A stretch of 64,000 bases of DNA from assembly GCA_963748985.1 (NCBI GenBank), contig CAVVKQ010000011.1:173660-237659 (forward strand), read 5' to 3'. Positions 55,810 through 62,932 of this stretch are shown piece after piece. Position 1 is the first letter of the stretch. Every line of letters starts with the position of its first letter. Position numbers and translations under genes: made by a program. The notes beneath the pieces are model-generated. The model did no database searches. It worked only from the letters and a program-made list of their open reading frames with translations, and was not told the origin of the DNA. Source of the stretch: RPQJ01 sp963748985 (GTDB taxonomy: Bacteria; Pseudomonadota; Gammaproteobacteria; Steroidobacterales; Steroidobacteraceae).

Positions 55810-55878
55810 TTACGTCGCGGCGCCCGGGGCCCGGCGTATGGCGTCGCGGTGAAGTTCACACTGTCGGCGCACGATCCG

Positions 55879-55960
55879 GCCTGTCCTTTCGTGCCTGCCT
55901 TATCCCTCGCTTGGAAAGGCAGACACGCGCTCGCGATAAGGCAGGCACGAAAGGACAGGC
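55879..55960 (+). repeat. palindromic element A3 (conserved 20-nt core), after uvrA
   Basis: Arms 55879-55909 and 55930-55960 pair perfectly over their outer 26 bases (GCCTGTCCTTTCGTGCCTGC...). The core CTTGGAAAGGCAGACACGCG is at 55910-55929, identical to A1. The inner stem (TTATCCCTC) is of the subtype shared with A4. The core is in the sense of uvrA, whose stop is 69 bases upstream. The rest of 55810-56152 holds only this and A4. Confidence 0.9.
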
Positions 55961-56040
55961 ACGAACGTTCGCCCGCCGCATCGCGGCAGACTGCAAGCGC
56001 CCGGAGGCGAGCCGTTCCGTATCGACGTGGCGCCGCACTT

Positions 56041-56124
56041 CGCGAGGGGTTGGTCCCGAGCCTTATTCCGAGCGCGTGTCTGCCTTTCCAAGTGAGGGAT
56101 AAGGCTCGGGATCAACGCCTCGCG
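56041..56124 (-). repeat. palindromic element A4 (conserved 20-nt core), after the GNAT gene
   Basis: Arms 56041-56072 and 56093-56124 (32 bases, 26 complementary; outer part CGCGAGGGGTTGGTCCCGAG). The identical 20-nt core lies on the minus strand (56073-56092), in the sense of the GNAT gene, which ends 28 bases away. A3 and A4 face each other between two convergent genes. Confidence 0.9.
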
Positions 56125-56152
56125 GGGATGTCGACTTGTAGAGGTGAGGCGG

Positions 56153-56677
56153 TCAGCTCGCGCCGCGCACCGAGGGATGCGCTTCGGTGCGGAAGCGATG
56201 GCGCACTTCCCCGCCGCTTCGCGTCTCCGAGAAACGCCCTGCGGTTTCGCGCGTGATCACGCGGCGCCAGAACTGCAGGGCCGGGCGATTGTGCTCGTCC
56301 TCGACCACTTCCCAGTCGCCGGAAAAGCGGTTGAACAGCAGCGAGGCGGCAAAGGCACCAACGCCGCGGCGGCGCGCAGCGCTCACGATGAAGAATTCAG
56401 CCATCCGGTAGTCGACCGACGTGCGCGGAAACGCCGGTGGACGCGAGACGAGGGCAAAGCCTGCGCGGTGGCCCTCGGCGAGAATCACGAACGGGTTGGC
56501 ACCGGAATCGGCGAACCAGCCGGCCAGAAACTCGCTCTCGCGCGCATCCCATTCGCCAAGCGCCGGGAACAGCCCGGTCTTCGACGCGGAAAGCTCGGAC
56601 AGATAGTCACGGTAGACGGCCCGGATCCATTCGCGGTCCTGGGTCGAGCTGCGAGCGTCACGTACCGTTACAGGCAC
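56153..56677 (-). CDS. GNAT-family N-acetyltransferase
   Basis: 174 residues. It has the GNAT core: FVILAEGHRAGFALVSRPP (strands 2-3), MAEFFIVSAARRRGVGAFAASLLF (motif A with the R-x-x-G-V-G pyrophosphate loop) and NRPALQFWRRVI (motif B, helix 4). A GTG at 56677 is the likely start. The substrate is unknown. It stands alone between convergent uvrA and the upstream lipoprotein gene. Confidence 0.85.
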   Translation of the reverse strand: MPVTVRDARSSTQDREWIRAVYRDYLSELSASKTGLFPALGEWDARESEFLAGWFADSGANPFVILAEGHRAGFALVSRPPAFPRTSVDYRMAEFFIVSAARRRGVGAFAASLLFNRFSGDWEVVEDEHNRPALQFWRRVITRETAGRFSETRSGGEVRHRFRTEAHPSVRGAS

Positions 56678-56826
56678 TGCTCGACCCGCCTCCAGCGGGT
56701 GTCACGATCACCGGGCCGCTGGGGCGCCGGGGCTGGTCTCCTGCAGCGAGAATGGAGCGGACCCCAGCCGGGATCCGCCCCATCTTTTCGTCAGCCCGCG
56801 ACGAGCCGACGAACAGTCGGCGCCAA

Positions 56827-57159
56827 TTACTTGGTCGCTTCCTGGGTGGCAGCGCCAGCTTCCTGCGCGGCGTCGCCGGCAGCGGCAGCGGCGTCGCCAG
56901 CAGCGGCGGCGGCATCGCCAGCAGCAGCAGCGGCGTCGCCAGCGGCGGTGGCAGTCGCATCGACGGCGGCGTCGCCAGCGGCGGCGGCGGCATCCGTCGC
57001 GGCAGCGGCGGCGTCCGTGGCGGCGTCAGCAGCCTGGCCAGCGGCAGCGGCGGCGTCAGCAGCAGCTTCCTGCGTGGCTTCGACGGCTTCTTCCTTCTTG
57101 GCGCAGCCGGCGAGGACCAGTGCGGCAAGGGCGGCGGCGAGAGCGATCTTCGCGTTCAT
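56827..57159 (-). CDS. alanine-rich repeat lipoprotein
   Basis: 110 residues. The lipoprotein signal MNAKIALAAALAALVLAGC (lipobox LAGC, C19) is followed by KKEEAVEA. Nearly the whole remainder is Ala with spaced Gly-Asp/Thr-Asp, including tandem heptads GDAAAAA and related AATDAAAAA units, encoded by 21-base DNA repeats. The heptad spacing suggests a long helix or coiled coil, like Lpp/OprI-type murein lipoproteins, but no C-terminal lysine motif for peptidoglycan linkage beyond a final ...QEATK is certain. ATG 57159 is chosen for the signal peptide. It may serve as a periplasmic spacer; function unknown. Confidence 0.7.
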   Translation of the reverse strand: MNAKIALAAALAALVLAGCAKKEEAVEATQEAAADAAAAAGQAADAATDAAAAATDAAAAAGDAAVDATATAAGDAAAAAGDAAAAAGDAAAAAGDAAQEAGAATQEATK

Positions 57160-57399
57160 TGAATAAATACCCCAAAAAATTGCAGTCTGATGATGTCGAA
57201 CACCTTGCACCTTCAACCGACCCACCTTGCGGCGGGCCTGCTTGATGCGCGGATGCGATTCTAGGACCCCGCCCTGCCGTCGTAAGCCGATAAACTGTCT
57301 CTATCTGGCGACAGCCGGCAAGGTCGGAGCGCGCGACAGACCGCCCGTCGGGCCCCGGTTCTCCTATGATCATGGGTTGCTGACCCTGGGACGCAAACC

Positions 57400-58749
57400 A
57401 TGACGGATGCCATCGACCAGTTGTTTCCTGCCCACCTGCAGCACGTGCAGGCGCTTGCGGACCGAGCCCTGGAGCGCGAGGGCTACGACGGCCTCGTCGT
57501 GTATTCGGGCCGCCCCGGGCTGCATTTCCTGGACGACCACGGTCCCGCCTTCAAGGCGAATCCGCATTTCCTGCATTGGGCACCCCTGCAGGAAGCGCCG
57601 GATTGCTTCGTCCGCTACCTCCCAGGCCGCCGGCCGCAGCTGGTGTTTCACCAGCCCGCCGACTACTGGCACAAGCCACCGGCGGTACCGACCGCAGCCT
57701 GGACCCGCGAATTCGACCTCACCGTGATCAGGGAACCCGCCGCAGCGCGCGGACTGCTCGATGCCGGCAATCGTCGCCTGGCCTGTATCGGCGAGTTGCC
57801 CCCGGAGTTTGCCGAGTGGGGCTTCAGCGCCACGAATCCAGCCGGCTTGCTGTCGTATCTCCATTACCACCGCGCTGCCAAGACGCCGTACGAGCTCGCG
57901 TGCATGCGCGAGGCGTCACGGCTGGGTGCGCTCGGTCACGTTGCGGCGGCCGTGGCCTATCGCGGGGGGGCCTCGGAATTCGAAGTGCACCAGGTTTACT
58001 GCTCTGCCGTCGGCTTGCGTGAACAGGAGCTGCCCTACGGCAACATCATCGCGTTTGGCGAGGGAGCTGCCATCCTGCACTACACGACGCTTGGCCGCCG
58101 GCGCGACGTGCCGCGCCCCACGTTCCTGATCGACGCAGGGGCGCAGTTCCGCGGCTATGCGAGCGACATCACGCGCACGCACATAGCGGATACGGCTGGC
58201 ACCGACCCGACCTTCCTCGAACTGATGACTTCGATGGAGACGCTGCAGCTCGAGCTCTGCGCCGCGGTTCGACCGGGGTTCGATTACCGCCAGATTCACC
58301 TGCTCGCTCATCGCCTGATTGCCGGCGCGCTGGTGCAGGCGGGCGTCGTCACCGGATGCACGGCCGAGCAGGCCGCGGAAAACGGTGTGTCTGGCGTGTT
58401 CTTCCCGCATGGCATCGGGCACCTGCTCGGCATCCAGGTGCACGACGTGGCGGGCCTCGCGGCGGACGATTCGGGACGCACGGAAATTCCACGGCCGGCC
58501 GGCCATCGATACCTGCGCCTGACGCGCCGGCTCGAACCGGGCATGGTCGTCACCATCGAGCCGGGCCTGTACTTCATCGACCTGCTGCTCGACGAGGCGC
58601 AGAAGAACGGTCTCGGCCGTTACATCGACTGGGATGTCGTGCGACGCCTGAAGCCGTATGGCGGCATCCGCATCGAGGACGACGTCGCCTGCTCGGCGTC
58701 GGGCCCGCCCGAGAACCTCACGCGGGACGCATTCGCGAAGGTTGCATAG
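57400..58749 (+). CDS. pepQ: Xaa-Pro dipeptidase (prolidase)
   Basis: 449 residues of the M24 pita-bread family. The dimetal ligands can be seen: FLIDAGAQFRGYASDITRTH (two Asp), FFPHGIGHLLGIQVHD (His), VVTIEPGLYF (Glu) and YGGIRIEDDV (Glu). The N-terminal domain (LVVYSGRPGLHFLDDHGPAF) is that of bacterial PepQ. It cleaves dipeptides with C-terminal proline; relatives also hydrolyse organophosphates. It is divergent from the Ala-rich lipoprotein gene. Confidence 0.95.
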   Translation: MTDAIDQLFPAHLQHVQALADRALEREGYDGLVVYSGRPGLHFLDDHGPAFKANPHFLHWAPLQEAPDCFVRYLPGRRPQLVFHQPADYWHKPPAVPTAAWTREFDLTVIREPAAARGLLDAGNRRLACIGELPPEFAEWGFSATNPAGLLSYLHYHRAAKTPYELACMREASRLGALGHVAAAVAYRGGASEFEVHQVYCSAVGLREQELPYGNIIAFGEGAAILHYTTLGRRRDVPRPTFLIDAGAQFRGYASDITRTHIADTAGTDPTFLELMTSMETLQLELCAAVRPGFDYRQIHLLAHRLIAGALVQAGVVTGCTAEQAAENGVSGVFFPHGIGHLLGIQVHDVAGLAADDSGRTEIPRPAGHRYLRLTRRLEPGMVVTIEPGLYFIDLLLDEAQKNGLGRYIDWDVVRRLKPYGGIRIEDDVACSASGPPENLTRDAFAKVA

Positions 58750-58759
58750 CGATCCTCCC

Positions 58760-58975
58760 GTGCGTCGGGAGGAGACGGCCTCCGGTGCGCACCGAGGTCT
58801 CCCGCGCATCGTGAATCGCGCGGAGAATCCGCGCGATTCACGGCGACCCTTGCTCGAGCGGGTACGAGGCGATGGTGCCAGCGAAGCAACAGAATCGGCG
58901 CTGCCGCCTCGCACCTGCGCTCGAGCTGCGGCGTCCGACACGGCGCGCACCGGAGGCCGTCTCCTCCCGACGCAC
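58760..58975. repeat. nested inverted repeat between pepQ and mscL
   Basis: Outer arms 58760-58790 and 58945-58975 are a perfect 31-base inverted repeat (GTGCGTCGGGAGGAGACGGC...). Inside, a perfect 14-bp hairpin GTGAATCGCGCGGA/TCCGCGCGATTCAC (58811-58841) is followed by an imperfect stem 58852-58871/58905-58926 (GCTCGAGCG...). Transcribed, it would give a branched, cloverleaf-like fold. It begins 10 bases after the pepQ stop. The rest of 58750-59072 has no gene. Confidence 0.85.
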
Positions 58976-59072
58976 CGTGGAAGCCGCTGTCGCCGGAGCC
59001 TCGCCCGCCCTCATCCCGCGCACTCGCCTGCTGAGCAGGAGAGGCGACGACCGAGCAAGTGACCCGAGACGG

Positions 59073-59465
59073 CTACTGCTTTTTCAGCAGGTCGCGAATC
59101 TCGCCGAGCAGCACCACGTCCGGCGCCGGCGCCGGATCCGCAGCGGGCGGCGGGGGCGTCTTCAGCCGGTTGATCGCCTTGACCGCCATGAAGATCGCGG
59201 CAGCGATGATCACGAAGTCGAAGATGTTCTGCAGGAACATGCCGTACTTCACGAGGATCGGCGCCCCAGCCGGGTCCGTGCCGAGGCTGATCGCCAGGTC
59301 CTTGAAATTCACGCCACCGACGGCCTTGCCGATCATCGGCGTGACCACGTCGCCCACCAGTGACGAGACGATCTTGCCGAATGCGCCACCGATCACGACG
59401 CCGACCGCCATGTCGAGCACGTTGCCCTTCATGGCGAATTCCTTGAATTCAGTGACGATGCTCAT
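59073..59465 (-). CDS. mscL: large-conductance mechanosensitive channel
   Basis: 130 residues. The N-terminal helix (SIVTEFKEFAMKGNVLDMAVGV), TM1 VVIGGAFGKIVSSLVGDVVTP, a periplasmic loop and TM2 NIFDFVIIAAAIFMAVKAINRL are followed by a Pro-rich link and the cytoplasmic helix VVLLGEIRDLLKKQ. It opens on membrane tension to release solutes in osmotic downshock. ATG 59465 gives the family start. It lies downstream of the rplQ terminator, on the same strand. Confidence 0.96.
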   Translation of the reverse strand: MSIVTEFKEFAMKGNVLDMAVGVVIGGAFGKIVSSLVGDVVTPMIGKAVGGVNFKDLAISLGTDPAGAPILVKYGMFLQNIFDFVIIAAAIFMAVKAINRLKTPPPPAADPAPAPDVVLLGEIRDLLKKQ

Positions 59466-59521
59466 GTGCAGGCCGCTCCGTAGTGTCTGGTGAATCCGAT
59501 GCACGGTATGGGAGGGCCCGG

Positions 59522-59549
59522 AAAAAGAAAAGCCGGACGCGGGTCCGGC
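59522..59549 (-). terminator. intrinsic terminator of the rpoA-rplQ operon
   Basis: On the minus strand the stem GCCGGAC/GTCCGGC (7 bp, 4-nt loop; 59532-59549) is followed by TTTTCTTTTT. It lies 65 bases after the rplQ stop. Confidence 0.85.
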
Positions 59550-59614
59550 TTCATCTTTCTCGCGGCAGCACGGTTTCGTCTGAACCGTCCCAGCCGCGGC
59601 GACCGACAGATCGA

Positions 59615-60133
59615 TCAGGCTGCGGCTGCTTTCTTCTTGCGGGGAGCGCGCGGCTTCTTGGCCGGCTCGTCGCCAGCAGCCGTTGCCGCGGCGGGAGCGG
59701 CGTCGGCAGCCTTCTTCTTGCGGGCCTTCGGCTTCTTTTCGCCTTCGTCCGCGGCCGGGGCTGTGGCCGCCGGGGCCGCGCGATCGACCAGCGCCATCAG
59801 CGCCATGTCGGCATTGTCGCCGGCGCGGACCGCCATGTGCAGGATGCGGGTGTAGCCGCCCGGACGCGCCGCGAAGCGCGGGCCCAGTTCGGCAAACAGC
59901 TTGGTCACGACTTCCGCATCGCGCAGGCGCGAGAACGCGAGGCGACGGTTCGCCGCGCTGTCCTTCTTGCCGAGCGTGATGAGCGGCTCGACGAAACGGC
60001 GCAGTTCCTTTGCCTTCGGGACCGTCGTCTTGATGGTCTCGTGACGCAGCAGCGAAGCCGCCATGTTGCGCAGCATCGCCGAGCGGTGCGTCGCATTGCG
60101 GCTCAGCTGCCGCCCGGTAAGTCCGTGTCGCAT
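59615..60133 (-). CDS. rplQ: 50S ribosomal protein L17 with a Lys/Ala-rich C-terminal tail
   Basis: 172 residues. The first ~117 are L17: MRHGLTGRQLSRNATHRSAM, LRHETIKTTVPKAKELRRFV and PGGYTRILHM. After the usual end it continues with about 50 residues of alternating Ala/Pro and KKK clusters (KARKKKAAD, RAPRKKKAAAA). Extensions of this type occur in some lineages but are not needed for the fold. It is the last gene of the alpha operon. Confidence 0.97.
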   Translation of the reverse strand: MRHGLTGRQLSRNATHRSAMLRNMAASLLRHETIKTTVPKAKELRRFVEPLITLGKKDSAANRRLAFSRLRDAEVVTKLFAELGPRFAARPGGYTRILHMAVRAGDNADMALMALVDRAAPAATAPAADEGEKKPKARKKKAADAAPAAATAAGDEPAKKPRAPRKKKAAAA

Positions 60134-60146
60134 TTCTTAATCTCTT

Positions 60147-60183
60147 TTCCGACTAGTCACTAATCACTAATCACTAGTCACTG
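60147..60183. repeat. heptamer repeat T4 (TCACTAA variant) between rpoA and rplQ
   Basis: TTCCGACTA is followed by heptamers GTCACTA, ATCACTA, ATCACTA, GTCACTG. The leading motif is the same as in T1-T3, but the heptamer is TCACTA-based rather than CCCCTA-based and not G-rich. Only one arm is present. It occupies the short gap between the rpoA stop and the rplQ start. Confidence 0.75.
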
Positions 60184-60186
60184 TTC

Positions 60187-61191
60187 TTACAGGACGTCGC
60201 GCTCGTCGTCGCGCTTCAGGCCCGAGGGCGGCCAGTTGTCGAGGCGCATGCCGAGCGAGAGGCCGTGGCTTTCCAGCACTTCCTTGATCTCGGTGAGCGA
60301 CTTCTTGCCCAGGTTCGGCGTACGCAGCAGCTCGACTTCGGTTTTCTGCACGAGGTCGCCGATGTAGTGGATGTTCTCCGCCTTGAGGCAGTTCGCACTG
60401 CGGACGGTGAGTTCCAGCTCGTCGACGGGGCGCAGCAGCAGCGGGTCAAAGTGGTGGTCGGCCGGGCGCGACTTTTCTTCGTCCTGGCCCTGCAGGTCGA
60501 CGAACACCGACAGCTGGTCCTTCAGGATCGAACCGGCGCGGCGAATCGCTTCTTCCGCGTCGATCGTGCCGTTGGTCTCGATGTCGATGATCAGCTTGTC
60601 GAGGTCGGTGCGCTGTTCGACGCGCGCCGCTTCGACGTTGTAGGTGACCTTGCGGATCGGGCTGAACGACGCGTCGAGCAGCAGGCGGCCGATCGGGCGG
60701 CTGGCTTCCTCGAACGCGAGGCGCTGGAGGGCCGGACGGTAGCCGCGGCCCTTCTCGACCTTGAGCGTCATGTTGAGTTCGCCGGCCTTGGTGAGGTTGG
60801 CGATCACGAGCTCCGGGTTCAGGATCTCGACGTCGTGGTCGGTCTGGATGTCGCCCGCGCGGACCGGACCCGGACCCTTCTTCGAGAGGCGCAACTCCGA
60901 CTCATCGCGCGCGTTCAAGCGGATCGCGACGAGCTTGAGGTTCAGCAGGATGTCGACGACGTCTTCCTGCACGCCTTCGATGCTGGTGTACTCGTGGAGC
61001 ACCCCATCGATCTCGGCTTCGGTGATCGCGCTACCTGGCATTGACGACAGCAGCACGCGCCGCAGCGCGTTACCGAGCGTGTGGCCGAAGCCACGCTCGA
61101 ACGGTTCGATGACGATCTTGGCGTGACGCGGTGACGTCGGCGTCACCTTGACCACGCGCGGACGGAGGAATTCCGCAACGGCTGACTGCAT
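60187..61191 (-). CDS. rpoA: RNA polymerase alpha subunit
   Basis: 334 residues. The N-terminal dimerisation domain has HAKIVIEPFERGFGHTLGNALRRVLLSSMPG and GVQEDVVDILLNLK. The C-terminal DNA- and activator-binding domain has PVDELELTVRSANCLKAENI (with the arginine equivalent to R265) and GKKSLTEIKEVLESHGLSLGM. It is in the normal place between rpsD and rplQ. Confidence 0.98.
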   Translation of the reverse strand: MQSAVAEFLRPRVVKVTPTSPRHAKIVIEPFERGFGHTLGNALRRVLLSSMPGSAITEAEIDGVLHEYTSIEGVQEDVVDILLNLKLVAIRLNARDESELRLSKKGPGPVRAGDIQTDHDVEILNPELVIANLTKAGELNMTLKVEKGRGYRPALQRLAFEEASRPIGRLLLDASFSPIRKVTYNVEAARVEQRTDLDKLIIDIETNGTIDAEEAIRRAGSILKDQLSVFVDLQGQDEEKSRPADHHFDPLLLRPVDELELTVRSANCLKAENIHYIGDLVQKTEVELLRTPNLGKKSLTEIKEVLESHGLSLGMRLDNWPPSGLKRDDERDVL

Positions 61192-61236
61192 TTGAGGTGC
61201 CCTTGCCTAAAGGCCCGGTTCGACCGGGCCGGATGG

Positions 61237-61860
61237 TTACTTGGAGTACAACTCGACGACGAGGCTTTCGTTGATGTCCGGCAGGATGTCGCCACGCTCG
61301 GGCAACGACTTCAGGACACCCGAGAACTTCTTCTCGTCGACCTCAACCCAGTCCGGGAAACCGGTCTGGGCGCGGATCTGCAGGGCCTGCGCAACACGCG
61401 CCTGCTTCTGCGCCTTGTCGCCAAGACCGACGACAACGCCGGCCTTGCACTGGTAGGAGGGAATGTTGACGCGTGCGCCGTCGACGACGATTGCACCGTG
61501 GCTCACCAGCTGGCGCGCTTCGCTGCGCGTCGAGGCGAAACCCATGCGGTAGACGACGTTGTCGAGTCGCGCTTCGAGAATCTGCAGCAGCGTTTCGCCC
61601 GTGGCGCCCGGACGGCCAGCCGCCTGCTGGTAGTAGCCGCGGAACTGGCGCTCGAGCACGCCGTACATGCGACGCAGCTTCTGCTTTTCACGCAGCTGCA
61701 GGCCGTAGCCCGACACGCGCGCGCGGCGCTCGCCCTTGATGCCGCCCGGCGGCACTTCGAGCTTGCACTTCGACTCGAGCGACTTGACGCCGCTCTTCAG
61801 GAAAAGATCGGTGCCCTCGCGGCGCGAGAGCTTGCACTTGGGACCAAGATACCTTGCCAT
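61237..61860 (-). CDS. rpsD: 30S ribosomal protein S4
   Basis: 207 residues. The start MARYLGPKCKLSRREGTDLF, QLREKQKLRRMYGVLERQF and an S4 domain (LEARLDNVVYRMGFASTRSEARQLVSHGAI) are seen. It is a primary 16S binder, and in E. coli it represses its own operon; no leader structure was assessed here. Confidence 0.98.
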   Translation of the reverse strand: MARYLGPKCKLSRREGTDLFLKSGVKSLESKCKLEVPPGGIKGERRARVSGYGLQLREKQKLRRMYGVLERQFRGYYQQAAGRPGATGETLLQILEARLDNVVYRMGFASTRSEARQLVSHGAIVVDGARVNIPSYQCKAGVVVGLGDKAQKQARVAQALQIRAQTGFPDWVEVDEKKFSGVLKSLPERGDILPDINESLVVELYSK

Positions 61861-61886
61861 GTTCTCTTATCCTCGGCCGCGGCGCG

Positions 61887-62285
61887 TCAGACGCGACGCT
61901 TCTTGGGCGGACGGCACCCGTTGTGCGGGATCGGCGTCACGTCCTCGATGCTGGTGACTTTCAGGCCGGCGGCGTTCAGCGCGCGCACGGCAGACTCGCG
62001 ACCCGGGCCAGGGCCCCGGACCTTCACGTCGACGGTGCGGACACCGTATTCCTGCGCCGCAACGCCAGCCTTCTCGGCGGCGACCTGCGCGGCGAACGGC
62101 GTGCTCTTGCGCGAACCGCGGAAACCACAGCCGCCCGAAGTCGCCCAGGACAACGTGTTGCCCTGGCGGTCCGTGATCGTGATGATCGTGTTATTGAACG
62201 AGGCGTGCACGTGAGCAACCGCGTCGGTGACGACGCGCTTGATCTTCTTGCGAGGCTTGCCTGCGGACTTCTTGTCGTCAGCCAT
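61887..62285 (-). CDS. rpsK: 30S ribosomal protein S11
   Basis: 132 residues. VTDAVAHVHASFNNTIITIT, SWATSGGCGFRGSRKSTPFA and the C-terminal DVTPIPHNGCRPPKKRRV are the conserved S11 blocks. It sits on the platform of the small subunit. In the order rpsM-rpsK-rpsD. Confidence 0.98.
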   Translation of the reverse strand: MADDKKSAGKPRKKIKRVVTDAVAHVHASFNNTIITITDRQGNTLSWATSGGCGFRGSRKSTPFAAQVAAEKAGVAAQEYGVRTVDVKVRGPGPGRESAVRALNAAGLKVTSIEDVTPIPHNGCRPPKKRRV

Positions 62286-62326
62286 TCGAGTACAACCTTA
62301 GTCAGTTCGACCGGGCGGGGGGCGGC

Positions 62327-62707
62327 TTACGCCTTGCCCGGAGGTGCGTTCAGCTTGACCGCCGCCTTGCGCGGGCCCTTGCGCGTGCGCGCATTGGTGC
62401 GCGTGCGCTGTCCCCGCATCGGCAGGCCCTTGCGGTGCCGCATGCCACGGTAGGAACCGAGGTCCATGAGGCGCTTGATGTTCATCGACACTTCACGGCG
62501 AAGGTCGCCTTCGACCGGGAGCTTCGCGATCGCCGAGCGCAGCGCGGTGACCTCGGCTTCCGTCAGGTCCTTCACTTTCGTGTTGGTCTTGACGCCAGCT
62601 GCTTCACAGGCGGCCAGCGCCTGGCTGCGACCGACGCCGAAAATTGCAGTCAGCCCGATGCAGACGTGCTTGTTCATCGGGATGTTGATGCCGGCTATAC
62701 GGGCCAT
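62327..62707 (-). CDS. rpsM: 30S ribosomal protein S13
   Basis: 126 residues. MARIAGINIPMNKHVCIGLT and FGVGRSQA open the protein; the end is MRGQRTRTNARTRKGPRKA with a basic tail that contacts the P-site tRNA and the intersubunit bridge. It lies between rpmJ and rpsK. Confidence 0.98.
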   Translation of the reverse strand: MARIAGINIPMNKHVCIGLTAIFGVGRSQALAACEAAGVKTNTKVKDLTEAEVTALRSAIAKLPVEGDLRREVSMNIKRLMDLGSYRGMRHRKGLPMRGQRTRTNARTRKGPRKAAVKLNAPPGKA

Positions 62708-62785
62708 TTTAGGCTCACTTCGGGGCGCGAAAAGCGCGGAATTATATCAGAAAAACCGGTGTTGCTCAATGCAAGGACCGGGCCA

Positions 62786-62902
62786 TCAGCCCTGTCGCTG
62801 CTTGTGGCGCTTGTCACTGCTGCAGATCACGTAGACCACGCCGCGACGCCGAACCACTTTGCAGTTCTTGCAGATACGCTTCACCGAGGGACGAACTTTC
62901 AT
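62786..62902 (-). CDS. rpmJ: 50S ribosomal protein L36
   Basis: 38 residues (ATG 62902 to TGA 62786). MKVRPSVKRICKNCKVVRR, then VICSSDKRHKQRQG, with the zinc ligands C11, C14, C27 and H33 of the C+ type L36. It lies between secY and rpsM, its conserved place. Confidence 0.97.
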   Translation of the reverse strand: MKVRPSVKRICKNCKVVRRRGVVYVICSSDKRHKQRQG

Positions 62903-62932
62903 GAATCTCTCTCCAAAACAGCCGGGGGGCGC

